Shown: piece by piece, positions 11,401 to 22,699 of the stretch
Layout of the letters: every line of letters begins with the position of its first letter
Position numbering within the stretch: the first letter of the stretch is position 1
DNA from: Diabrotica undecimpunctata
Taxonomy: Eukaryota > Arthropoda > Insecta > Coleoptera > Chrysomelidae
Assembly: GCF_040954645.1 (NCBI RefSeq)
Contig: NC_092804.1
Location: 89,331,717-89,395,716, forward strand
Reading direction: 5' to 3'
Length of the DNA stretch: 64,000 nucleotides
The notes under the pieces: generated by a model
What the model was told of the DNA's origin: nothing
Databases searched by the model: none
The model's input: only the letters and a program-made list of their open reading frames with translations
Made by a program: the position numbers and the translations under genes

Positions 11401-12259
11401 AGACCGGTAGTTTTTTTGCCTAATTTCATAAGAGGTGAATTTAAACTCAAAATGCTATTTGTCAGACTTTGTTCAGTGAATTAGTTAATCACCGTTCTGT
11501 TGTATGCAGTAGTCCATGAGGAAAGTTTTGGAAAACAGCGTTTCCAACGTTTAAGAAGTCTACATGGTTTTAGGTAAGAATTAAGCAGCCTAGTTTTGAA
11601 AAATACATTTTGTTGTCATCCAGGATAATCTGAAGCCCAATTCAATGTTTGACCTCCCCAAGATTTGTCCATTTTGTGTCTTCATGGGTCCATCCAGATC
11701 ATTTGCAGTTTGTGTGGGGCAGTGTGTTTGATTTGTATCCAATCCCAAGGTAATAAACTTTCTTAAATGAAATAAAAAGCCAGTGAAACAAGGTACTTTT
11801 TGTTCTCTTTAAATCAGGAGTTTAAATTATTTCCTTTAAAAAGATTTTCATCCTTTAAATCTTTTTCGGAAAGAAAAGCCTTTCTTTTTATCCAGCAAGA
11901 GGATTTTTTTAAACGGCATCCAATTTCAATAGTTTAGGAATCTTCTTGTGTTTGTTGCCCAGGAAACCTCTAAGTATTTTTTTTATTTCTTTTTTGTTGT
12001 AGTTAGTTTTCCATCTCCTCAAATAAAGAAACCTTATTCACGACCCAGCTCACCAACCAAAACAAGAGGAGCCGTTCGCAAAAGTTTCAGTTTATTAGCT
12101 TACCCTATCTCCAGCCCAGTAATTGTTCAGTCCCCACTTTCAACATCCTATAAGCAATTATGTTACAAGTGACACCCAATGCGGTAGACAAATTAAATTG
12201 TTTCAATACTAATATTGTTTCCTAAAATTGATTAACTGTATATTTTTTAACAATTCTGT
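8420..12259. other. Long stretch without a recognised gene
   Basis: Only short frames occur, with no family motifs on either strand. The part from about 8820 to 10840 has recurring AT-rich phrases and may be a non-autonomous repeat. The part from 11650 to 12200 is less AT-rich, with a Pro/Ser-coding look (SPQIKKPYSRPSSPTKTRG), and could be a retroelement leader. I cannot classify either. Confidence 0.45.
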
Positions 12260-12882
12260 TGTGACGGGTAACTCTTTTAGAACGCGGACTCAGTAAAACA
12301 CGGGTTTAAATTAAATAAAAATATATTCAAAATAAATAGCAAAATAAAATTAGATTCTAGGTAATAATAGAATAAAAATTAAATCGTTAATCCTGGCACT
12401 GGCGGCATCAAAGGCGATATTGCCCACTTTTTAATTTCTGCTAAAAATAAAATACAATTAATGACAAAAATCCAAATAGCAATTACGTGCGTTAAACACA
12501 CACAGACGGTAGGAAACGGGTCGAAAGAATAGAGATGGAACGGGCCAATCAACACCCGGCGAGTAAAGGACGGTGCCCAATCAGTACTTGGACACAGGAG
12601 AGAACAGGAATGTCTCAGATCAATACTCTAAGACTGGGTACGGAACTGCCACTAGATAAATACTTTAGCAGAAGCGGTTAGTCTTCGGTCAATACTCTAG
12701 GGCCAGTGGAGTTGTTGTCAGTTCAATACTTTGACGGAACTCTGATCCTCTTGCGGCGGCTGATCTTTTATACGGTCGAAGGCCTTTCATCTCCTCTAGC
12801 GCACATCGATGGAGGAAGAACTTCTGGTAGGGATGCGTGACTACGAAGCGCTGACGGTACCGAGGCGATGCAAATCGTTACA
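12260..12882 (-). mobile_element. Solo LTR
   Basis: Read on the minus strand this unit starts TGTAACG and ends CGTCACA, with TG...CA ends. A TATAAAAG box lies at about 12765-12772 and AT-rich 3' sequence follows. No gag or pol adjoins it, so it looks like a solo LTR about 623 bp long. The U3 half holds a degenerate tandem series (plus strand TCAATACTCTAGG-like) at spacings of roughly 31-42 bases between 12545 and 12735. No clear target duplication was found. Confidence 0.55.
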
Positions 12883-12984
12883 AAGAATCGTGTAGAAAAT
12901 TATGAGAATAGGAAAAGATAATGTAATATAAACAAAATTTTACTAATCTCTATAATCAATAACAAATACCTATTTATAATAATG

Positions 12985-13048
12985 TCATCATCATCATCAT
13001 CCCGCCTCAAAAATACACTGCTGAACATAGGCCTCTTCCTCGTGTTTC
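12985..13048 (-). repeat. LINE/SINE 3' end with GAT tail
   Basis: The minus strand reads GAGGCCTATGTTCAGCAG followed a little later by (GAT)n. This is the well-known 3' terminus of an insect LINE group. Only about 65 bases remain. Confidence 0.6.
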
Positions 13049-13054
13049 CAACTA

Positions 13055-13216
13055 AAGAACTAAATCTTTTGGTCACGAGGATATCGGTCAAAGGAGAAAT
13101 AATAAAAGGAAATCACAGTTCCATTCCTATATTTGAATGAATGAATGGAACTGCAATTTCCTTTTATTATTTCTCCTTTGACCAATATCCTCGTGACCAA
13201 AAGATTCAGTTCTTTT
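13055..13216. repeat. Large inverted repeat (hairpin), arms about 72 bp
   Basis: Left arm 13055-13126 and right arm 13143-13216 are inverted copies of each other with only a few mismatches. They are separated by a 16-base AT-rich loop. The arms contain CTTTTGGTCACGAGGATAT. It may be a fold-back element or the product of an inverted duplication. Confidence 0.85.
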
Positions 13217-13255
13217 GGAACTTACTCATTGATTAATTGTTTGACGGTCGTACTC

Positions 13256-13258
<3 letters not shown>

Positions 13259-13318
<60 letters not shown>
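13259..13318. repeat. (TA)n microsatellite
   Basis: Pure TA repeat 43 bases after the inverted repeat. Confidence 0.97.
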
Positions 13319-13324
<6 letters not shown>

Positions 13325-13689
13325 TGGGTTGATTAAAATATTTCAAAGTTCAAAAACATTAAAATAATTCAGATAAGTAGGATAATAACCAACAAACATT
13401 TCGAAGAAGGAAAGTTATTAAATTCTTGGATTACCTGTACTAAACAAAAAGTAAGCTATGCATAAATTATTTCTTTGTTATACTTGGGTGACCCGCATAA
13501 GTTTAAGTGAAATCCAAAGACAATTGAACCGGGTTTTCCAAATACATTAATGCAGTGATTAAAGACAATAGAAGAGATTTTAGAAAGAGGTTTTTGTTAG
13601 TTTTTAAGAATTATAGAAAAATATTATTTGTAAATAAGTTTTAGGAAATTTTATAATTATAGGTAAAAATTTGTTTGTTATCGAAATGA

Positions 13690-14010
13690 AAAAATGGGGG
13701 AATTGTGACGAGTTTTGATTGGCGGAGATTGAAAAAGGTGGGATAGGTATGTAGGAATGAAAGTTTAGCTAGATTTAGGAGAGAGAAAAAATAATAAGTT
13801 GGTTTTCCAAGTCTGTAAGACGAATTCTCTGGCGGTTCCCGAGAAGTAGCAAGCAGTAGTGTTGAATGTTAGGAGTTTTTGTGGAGTTAGTGTATCTGAC
13901 AGAAGCTGAAGCAGCAAAATATTGTAAGTCATATTTTTCTACTTATATTCCAAGAGTCACTGTTCAGGCCAACGAGAGATTCAGTTTATCGTAAAGAGAA
14001 GATATTCCAA
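13690..14010 (+). repeat. Divergent copy of a repeat shared with 54270-54560
   Basis: Both regions read TTGATTGGC(C)GAGA-like, then a purine-rich AGAGAG stretch, GTTGGTTTTCC/GAGG, GTGT(C/A)(C/T)(G)GC(G)G-like, and end with TTGTAAGT before a CTACTTATATTC-like motif. The shared order suggests diverged copies of one element, perhaps an LTR or a 5' leader with a splice donor (TTGTAAGT). No ORF is present. Confidence 0.4.
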
Positions 14011-14017
14011 TGTTTGT

Positions 14018-16690
14018 GTGTTCAGTGTTTTCTAAGTCTGCAAAACATAAACAGGCCTACGTATTAGAATATACAGGGTAATTTATGAAGAATGTCCAAT
14101 TTCTTAATTGAAGTTTTATACCTCAAAATATGCCTACAGGCCTTATACAAATATTACTCTTTTCTGAAATACTAGAAGTATAAATAAATATGGATTTTAA
14201 ATTTCACAATAATTTTTTATTATTATTTTTTAATAATTTTCTTGTGGCGTTTTGTAACTGTTGAAGTTTAATCCTGGGAATAAGATTCAACATGTTTTTA
14301 TATTTTATTTGACGTTTTAATCTTCAAATCGGAGTTCATTTTTCGAAAAACTATAAAATTGTGACACAAATTGCTATATAAAAATATTCTCATGCGGTAA
14401 GCTTATGCTGCTCTGCTTCTTTTATATATGTCTCCCCCCATTTTTATTCAAAATTCTTTTAATTTTTTCAATGCTTAAGCCATTTTGGTATATTGTCAAT
14501 ATTTTTGAGGTGCGTTATTTTGTGACTGTGTTTAAGGATGGTGCATTTGATTACATGAAATTGACTTTAATTTAATAGTTTTCATTCGATTAGTATAAAA
14601 TAGTATGATGGTAAATGACTAGCATATGTTGGTACTATATATAAAGTTCAACATATGGGAATAAGAGCACTCTCCTGTTAGTAATTTCAGGGTAAATTGT
14701 GACGAGACCAAAAATAACCCATGATATTCTTCCCTTGATCTTAAGTACTTTGCAGTGATTTTTATTAATGTTTATATATATTTAAAAAATAGAGGAGAAA
14801 ATTCTGTACAGGCGGTTAAACAGCTGATCTGTCAATTTAGAAATGAGAGAAAGTACCAACTTGCTAAAAGGCATACCCATACACAAAAGTGATGATAAAT
14901 GTATTGTGCAAATTATAGTTATATTAACATAGGATATAAAGTATTTTAAACTATCAAATAGGGATTATTAGTGTGGAATTAGAAAAACTTAATAAACCGT
15001 TGATCAAGTATTCACTATTAGGCAGTTAATGAGAAATGTTGGGAATACAAAAAAAAACATTAAACTAGTTATTTATAGATTTTAATAAACAAACATATGA
15101 TATAATCATAAGATTGAAACTATGAAATGACATGGCGGAACTAGCCTTACCTAAGAAATTAATTAATTTAACAAGCAGTAGGTAATCTACAAGTAAAGTA
15201 ACATTTGAAAGAAAGCTGTCTACTTATTTTTAAATGAACATTGAGCTTAAACAGGAATATTCCATGTTTCCACTAGTCTTTAACATCGCTTTGGAGAGCA
15301 TCGCCTGAAAAGCAAATACAGAAAATTTCACAGATTAATAATCAGGATCCTTATATATACGGATGTTCACCTATGACTTTAATATACTAGCGAATATAAT
15401 TATTAGTAACTGTTGCTTTTTAAACATACGATGACCTTTATATAACAAATAAAGCCATTAGAAAGGGAGGATAATGTCTGCTATCCATCTACAACTGGCT
15501 GATTTTCTTCCTTTCGCATTGGGTATATATATTACCATAGAAAATAAAAGCCAGATAACAATATGAAATGCTTTTTTAACAAGTAAAATCAATAAACAAA
15601 TAATATATACATAAAGATTATATAAATTCCAAATATTTACAAATTAAAATATGCGTGGTAATGATATTAAAAAGTAGTCAATACCTAAAGTGATTTAAAA
15701 AAGGTGAAATAATTAGCGGAACAGCTGTTCTGAGAACTAAATATGATAAGACGAATTGTGGATATCTATGATATGATACGGCAGGAAAGATTAATGACTT
15801 TACAGCTGATTGCCACATAAATATCAATGTAACGCAAATAGGATGATTTTGTATAAAAGACAAATAATATTATATAATAATCTATATATAGATACAAATA
15901 GTTAAATAAAACTACAACTATTATAAAATATAGTAAATATTTGTTTAAATAAACGTAAAATGTTCCACTGAAAGTTAACGATAAATATTAAAAAATAAAG
16001 GTTAATAAATGTTTTTTAATTCGCGGCACAAGATTTAATAGAGATCAGCACACAAGATAAATTCGTAACAAAATGCATATACTACTAGTAAACGTTACTC
16101 GATGCAGCAGCAAAGTAATTTTGGCAACAAATATGTAGGTTGTACTTTACCTTAATAGAATCATAGCAACAGCTATCGAAAAAGATGTCTTCTTTGACAT
16201 ACATTAAACACAAAAGAATCGGCGATAGCGCAAAGGGCAGCTACCCCTTAACCAAGACACGACTGTCTTGTTTGGCAGATGGAACTCGTCTCTTCGATGA
16301 CTGGGCAGCGTCCACCCCTACTCGATGGAACGACTCTTTGTTATACTGGGCTAATTATACGAAAAGAATCAAAACTAACCAAAAGTTTGTTAATATTTTA
16401 ACAATGTTTCTATATAGTTGCGAAACTGCAACAGTAACAACAAAAATTTACATTCAATACCAAAAAGCGCAAAAACTGGGTCCTCCAAATAAACGAGGAT
16501 AAAAATATATGACTATTATAACAATAGAACGACGAAACATGATAGGACATATTATTTCAATAGAGAGTATAACTTTGAAATATTTCATCTGTCTAAATAT
16601 GTGGTAGCTTAGATAACTTTTTAACAGAAACCTTACAAAAGAGATTAACAACAGAATACAAACTAGCAATCGCTCCTTGTTTTAAGCAAA
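14018..16690 (+). repeat. Worn LINE, copy 1 (degenerate reverse transcriptase)
   Basis: Member of a family with three copies here (others at 33151-34724 and 37330-40190). Translation in shifting frames gives RT-like pieces: LLKGIPIHKSDDK near 14860 (PIHKKGDK block), IDF-KQTYD...ELGLPKKLINL at 15072-15170 (catalytic Asp block FKQAYDS), and PLVFNIALESIA near 15280. No frame stays open, so it is long dead. The segment 15700-16215 (including AATTCGCGG and CTTTGACATAC) has no coding sense but is well matched between copies 1 and 2. Segment 16440-16690 matches the flanks of the LINE inserted at 37826. Confidence 0.65.
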
Positions 16691-17839
16691 AAAAAATTAA
16701 ATAAAAAAATATACCAAAAAAAAATAAGAATTTACCATGCAGTCGTAAGACGTATAATAACGTATGTACGTGAAAAATAAACGACAAAAAAAACAAAATA
16801 AGAGTTGATTGAGTGTCGCAGAAAGAAGAATTATTAGAGAAATATATGAATTTGTTATGGATAATGTCACAAATCAATACAGAGTGCGAAACAACCGAGA
16901 ACTAATTGATTATATAACCAGCCAGGTAAAGTAAAAACATAAATAACTTATTGTTGGGCATAATACCCTGTAAAAATAATATTATACATTTTTGAGAATG
17001 AACTCCTATTAACTTCTATTTGAAGATCGAAACGTCAAATAAAATACGTAATAATAAATATTTTAACATATTTCTTGCATTCTATCCAAAAAATTTAAAA
17101 AAAATAAAGTCGGACATACTGAGATGGATTAATAAATATTATAGAATACAGGTATTTGGAGCTACCCGATATTTTAATACAATAAAATTTGGTGTTAACA
17201 TTTTGGACAAATGAATAAATTTTAGTATTAAGTATTTTTGAGTTTTTAGTGTTATGTGATTAGGCTTCATATGATTATTTGGTTTTTATACTACACATAA
17301 TGTAGATAAGAGCTGTCGTAACAATAAATACTTAAATAATTTTAATTTTAACATGCTTTTGGAGTAAAACGCTGAAAGTAAGCTACAATAGTTACTTTTA
17401 CGTATGTTATTTAACGTTTCTATCTCAAAATTCCTTTATTGGAGTTCTTTTACAAACACGTATAATATTGTGATAACAAATTTTTATCTCAAAATTTAGG
17501 ACAAACCACTTTCACGATGTGAGGTTATATTGCCATTTCTTCTTTTTGTGGAATTAATGATATTAGTGTTATACATCTGTTTGCTACATAGACATATAAT
17601 ACAAATAGACTGATTGCTACCATACAGTCGCGTTTTCCCCAATGCGACAGAGAAAACTGATGCAAAACAGCCCCTATATATCTTTCTAATTTCCAGATTA
17701 TCTGTTGAACACCTAACCTAAATGACTTAAACGACCAATAACCTGGCAGGTCACCTGAGGGTTACCAGATCAATAACCTGACCTGACAAGTCAGGTTATA
17801 GTCAGTTGGTAGATAGAATAGAATAGAGCATATAGTGAA
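16691..17839. other. No recognised gene; small palindrome at 17773-17799
   Basis: AT-rich sequence. The only clear structure is ATAACCTGAC/GTCAGGTTAT, a perfect 10-bp inverted repeat around a 7-base spacer, inside a short run of CCTG-rich repeats (17735-17800). Confidence 0.5.
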
Positions 17840-18350
17840 ATCTTAATATCTTGGAATAACTGTATCGAGGGAGAACAGTATTGATGAGGAAAAGAGACCT
17901 ATTGCTGAAGAAGTGAGAAAGCAATTTTCAAAAAGTGAAGTGTACTTTAACTACATTAAATAAAGTAAGAAAGCAATTGGCAAAAGATACTTTAACTACA
18001 TTAAATAAACTACGCGTTACAACCTATCATGATACATGGATATTCGTACCGCAGAAACAAGACTAGTAGTAAACACGTCGAGGTGATATTTATATTTAGA
18101 TACACTTGAAATGAGAATCTTAATAATAACCAAAATTAAAAATCCTAATACACAGAAGAAATAGTGATATGCCGATGATACTCAGGATAAACAACATTCA
18201 TTAATGGCTGCAAGAAAGAAAGGAAATAATAAACCAGTCATATTAATGTAATAGCAGAGGACAGAGTGTTTTAAATAGCCCTGGACAAGTGCTTAATTAA
18301 AAAAAAAATAACACAGGTTGTTCAAAAAAGAGGGTACGGTAGAGAGGACG
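17840..18350 (+). repeat. Worn LINE tail, forward copy
   Basis: Contains KYLGITVS-SIDEEK-like pieces (the C-terminal RT region YLG...SIDEEI of LINEs) followed by decayed sequence. The same sequence occurs inverted at 32540-32960, sharing ACAACCTATCATGATACA and GTACCGCAGAAACAAGAC. Confidence 0.6.
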
Positions 18351-18554
18351 TACTAGAAAATATTTAAAAAAATAAAAAGCATAAGCATGTCTTTTCGCAC
18401 TCTTTAAGTAATGAAAATACGTAAAGACTAAATAGAACCCGGAATAGACATGTAACTTTTGATCTCTGGGGTAAACCTAACTCCTCCGCCGATATGTTAT
18501 GTAATTGAAATTTTATACACTCAATGTAACTGTTGATTTGCTTATTATCCATAT

Positions 18555-20014
18555 ATGAGTTCTGACCAATATTACAAACTTATTTACTTTTCACAAAGAG
18601 ACTCTTTTTTAGAAAGCAGAATGCAGAAACCAAAGTCTGGATACAAGCCAAAGTTATTACCTTGCTTAAACTCCGACGACCACGAAAGCTATCGGCCAAT
18701 ATCTTTATTTCGTCGGCTATTTATAATACTTTTGCACACGATCCTTAATATAATATCACCGATAATAGAAGAAAAAACAATAAAGATCATGTACGTTAAA
18801 AATAATAAATCTTACCCAACACAGCGAAAACAGGTACGAAAGATATCAATATCCTGGGTGGTATTTGTCAATCTTAATGCCGCTTACGACACCTTAAATT
18901 AGAGGACAATGCTCCAAAAACTATATGACATTCCCTTAGATAATCAGTTCACTTGTATTATCCGCGTATGCCTACAGAAAAGATTTTTAGTATGACTTAA
19001 TGGCAAGAATACCAGATGGAGAATGCAGAAGAACGGTCTCGCTTGAAGTAGCGTAATGCCATCAACACTGTATTACATATACACAAACGATCAACCCATA
19101 CCAGTAGATAATAGGACGAAATGTAGACGATATTGTTGCACAACCAAAAACTTTTGTTGCTGAAGTGGAGAAAAACCTAAATGATGCCGCAAATACTATA
19201 AAAATACACTACGAAAGAATTTTAAGCCAAACTTCGGAAAAACTCAGTTGTACTTCTTAAATTTCCGTAATACAGACGCTTTTACAAAACTTAACATTCA
19301 ATAGTGTTATGTAATCCTTGAACTCTGGACTTCCTATAAATACCTTGGAGATAGTTTATATTTATACGTTCCACAGAACGTTGTTTAAAACTAATAGGCA
19401 AACTGAGGACCAGAAATAATATTCTCCGCAAGCTTGTCAGCTAAAAATGGGGCGCACATCCTTCCACCCTTAAAACATAGACGCTTGCACTATATGGTTC
19501 TGCTGCCGAATATACCTTGCCAGCATGGGTGATACCAACACATACTTGTCACGTAGATTTAGTTATAAGTGAGTCAACAAAATCAGCAGCGGAAGTTTGT
19601 TACAATAAGACTCAGATCCATACATAAGCTCTACCATATCATAGCTATCAGTATACCTAATATTCGAAGATAACTCGCTAGAGAACGAAACAAACAAAGT
19701 CTAGATTCCTAAAATCCATTCCACAAATACCAGCCCATTGTATACCGACTCAAATCAAGAAAAACTGTAAGATATACCAGAAAAACTCATCATGTCAAAA
19801 AAAGAAGTTGATCCCCGCCAATTGAGTTCTCATGAGGAACTTCCTTCTGGTAGTTATTATTCTCATTCTGCCTGGAGGATTCTTGTCCGCAAATACCGAT
19901 AACCTTTATAAATGTGGGGTGGTGCAAGATTCATCACACCTTCTTAATTGTCATAGGCTAGAAAAAGCTTGCACAGAACACGATCTCCTGCACGCAATTT
20001 ACTTTGCAATTTAA
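18555..20014 (+). pseudogene. Jockey-type LINE ORF2, RT and C-terminus, decayed
   Basis: Reverse-transcriptase relic of a jockey-like LINE. Visible in shifting frames are SYRPISL near 18700, ILNIISPIIEE, the catalytic block VVFVNLNAAYDTLN at 18860-18900, KRRFLV-like and MQKNGLA-QGSVMPSTLYYIYTNDQP at 18960-19100, then a YLG region. The last part at 19832-20014 encodes a Cys/His end motif (CGVVQDSSHLLNCHRLEKAC) typical of jockey ORF2 C-termini. The YADD box is lost, and many stops and frameshifts occur. No endonuclease part is seen, so it is 5'-truncated. Confidence 0.75.
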
Positions 20015-20744
20015 AGTGCTCTTTTCTGAAGAGACAAGGTTTAATTATTTGGACTCAACATGTAGAGTAATGTCAGTAAGCTATTGCTTATAAAGATAAT
20101 TGCACATTTGACACTAACTACTTATATTGATTACTTATTACCCCTGAATAGGAGATAAAACATTCAGAAGTATACAATATTGGTCAAAGTGGTATATTTT
20201 TGTTAAATAAATTAACCATTCTTTCTTTTTTTTTGCATGAGCACTACTACCCATTTGAACACAAATACCTATTTTACCACTTAACCATATTTTTTTGGGA
20301 TAACCTTCTATCCAGATATCATATGTAGTACACAAATGAGACCAAAACATAAATAATAAAAAAGCGATATACAAGATAACATAAAATAATGGATGAAATA
20401 AAAGCAGCTCTTATTAATCGGATTCTTACATAAAAATACATAATACAAAATAAAATACATTACGAAATTTCCGCAAATAAAAAAAACATCTAATTCGGCA
20501 ATGAAATAATAAAATTATGTTAAATAAAAAAATAACATTTTTAAAAATACAGTATTAAATTTCCTATGCAAGTGAAAATTCCATTAAAAAATAAACCCAA
20601 GTCCTTTTGTATCTATATACCTTTTTATAAAGAAGTACGTACCTACCAACGGCAAGTATAGTTAGTAGGACACATAATCTGTTACACACTGTTAATACAC
20701 ATATTCTTCTACATTTTCAACCTTTTCAGCTAACATGACCTTAA
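20015..20744. other. No recognised gene
   Basis: AT-rich with short spurious frames and no motif recognised. Confidence 0.5.
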
Positions 20745-21440
20745 TTTTCTCAGTATTTAGTCGTACTATCTCCAACGCTTAAGTCTGTTAACATTTCTTG
20801 TAACTCCTGTGCACAAGTGCTAATCAGTATAATGTCATCTAAAAATCGCAAGTGATTTAAGTAGCGTCCATCGATGTTAATACCTTCACTTTTTGTTACA
20901 ATTCCAGTTTTTTTAAATATCCTCCAAAGCAAGTGTAAAGAACTTATCTGACATCGTATCTCCTTGTTATACACCTCTCCTCATTAATAGTGCCTTATTG
21001 AGCTTTCACAGATTTTAACTTTAAATTTTGCTTTCCTATAAATGTTTTCCAAGAGCTTTTTATATCGGGGTCTATTCTGCCGTTGTCTAATGCATAAACT
21101 ACCCCATTGCCTCCCATTGTTCTATGGAATCGCAAGCGTTATTAAAAAATGCCAACTTCAGTGGAATTTTTGCGTTTTTCTGAGTGTGTGTGATGATCAT
21201 TCGTACTGTATCCTTTGTGGAATCCGTCTTTGGTATAAATCTAATTTGTTATAACCTTTGTTAATAATTTACATGGGTGTCGTAAAAGACTAATTGGTTG
21301 GTTCATGTTTATTCGATCTCTCTTTTTGTGTGTTGTGCCACCACTATAATTTGTTATGCATCTGTTAAGGATTTTTATTGGTTCTAGAGTTATCCACCTT
21401 TTTACCATCTCTGTTCTTATTCCGTCTTGCACGGGCGATT
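20745..21440 (-). pseudogene. RTE-like LINE reverse transcriptase fragment
   Basis: Minus-strand RT remains. Near 21430-21240 the text reads DGIRTEMVK, then HKKRDRI and PISLL...LLTKVITN, the N-terminal finger blocks of an RTE/BovB-like RT. At 20970-20750 it reads INIDGRYLNHLRFLDDIILIS, the YADD box in the form FLDD (usual form FADD), then ELQEMLTDL. The middle is frameshifted. 5' and 3' ends are absent. Confidence 0.7.
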
Positions 21441-21480
21441 TTTATTGGTAACACGATTAAGTAATAGAGTAAGAATCGTT

Positions 21481-21830
21481 CATTGAAAGGTTGATGCGAT
21501 GGTCGTCGCGCGCGCGCAGATGTGTGTGCTGTATTTAAAATGACAATTGTTTAGAATAACAAAGACAAATGAAAGTTCTGAAAACCCTGTGCACAAAAAT
21601 TATTTTTGGTATCATTCCAATAGCTAGATTGAATGAATGTTATTAAATTCCGAATACTTTTTTTAAATTCAAGTTGTTTCACCAATAAGTTAAAGTATGA
21701 GAGAGAGAAAGTAAGAAGTTTTATTGAAAGGTTGAAACGACATTTATCTGTGCTGCATTTAAAAGGACAATGCTTTAGAATAGCAAAAGTTTATTAGGCA
21801 AATGAATTGTTTGAGTACCTTCTTATGAAT
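21481..21830 (+). repeat. Two direct copies of an approximately 110-bp unit
   Basis: ATTGAAAGGTTGA...CTGTATTTAAAATGACAAT at 21481-21600 recurs in similar form at 21722-21830 (CTGCATTTAAAAGGACAAT). A CG dinucleotide run (GTCGCGCGCGCGCAG) marks the first copy. Confidence 0.5.
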
Positions 21831-22420
21831 GAAAATTTATAAAAATTATTGTTAACATTCGAACTGCTTGATTGGGAGTGTATGACGAAAATTGTATGCC
21901 TATACTGAGCAGTGTACGAGATATATGTGCATGAGACGACTGTGTCAACCAGTGTTTATTGAAGGTCAGCGTACGCCTTTACCAAAATAGCAGACATTTA
22001 GTGGAATCATGGGGTAGTGTATATATTAAAATTCATTTAAAGTCAACCAATGGGGTCATCTCATTTAATATCCAACAGCTAGAGACTGATATTTCTCTAA
22101 GTTATCCATTTAAAATCCTGTACCGTGGTTTACCGTTATATATCAAATTAATATTGCCGGGTCAATGATAGTTTTCGTTTATTAGTACTAATTAATAACT
22201 TTCTTTCATAATAGATAATTTTTATTTAAAAAATATAAATGAGTTGTTAATGCACTGATTTATTTCGCGAACCTAACCTGCTAATTTTTTTTCTATCTCT
22301 TAGTATAATTCATCTTAGTCACTTAATTTGTCAGCAATTAAAACCAGGAATACCTGTTTTAAATTCCTACACAGCTGGTAACCGGATTATATTATTATAC
22401 TCTTTTAAGCCTATAACATT

Positions 22421-22492
22421 AATAGCTCGTGGTGTCGCGTGCAGTATGCTGGTCTAGTAAATATTTCATACGGGTTCAAATCCTACCTCTGA
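22421..22492 (+). tRNA. tRNA-like sequence, possibly SINE head
   Basis: TAGCTCGTGGTG resembles a Pol III A box and GGGTTCAAATCC a B box (canonical GGTTCGAATCC), with about 45 bases between them. A stable cloverleaf with a clear acceptor stem is not apparent. A tRNA-derived SINE or tRNA relic is more likely than a working tRNA. Confidence 0.3.
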
Positions 22493-22699
22493 AAGACTTT
22501 TTCTTTAATTTAAAAAAAAAATTAATTAATTAAAAATAATATTGTATGAATAAATGGTCAACACAAATTAAAATATTAAACAGTTAAAAAATATAATTAA
22601 AAGAATTGAAATGGTTTCGGTCATGACTAAAAGGTTCGGAACCATGCTAAGTTACACGTTGGCCGGTAATGCAGATCCAATGCTTACCGACATTGAGCT

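Noticed and set aside
16185..16502. Frame of 105 codons with a normal-looking composition
   Set aside because: It crosses two segments of the worn LINE repeat that are not contiguous in the other copies, and shows no family motif.
22421..22492. A functional tRNA gene
   Set aside because: Boxes resemble Pol III signals, but acceptor and anticodon stems do not pair convincingly.
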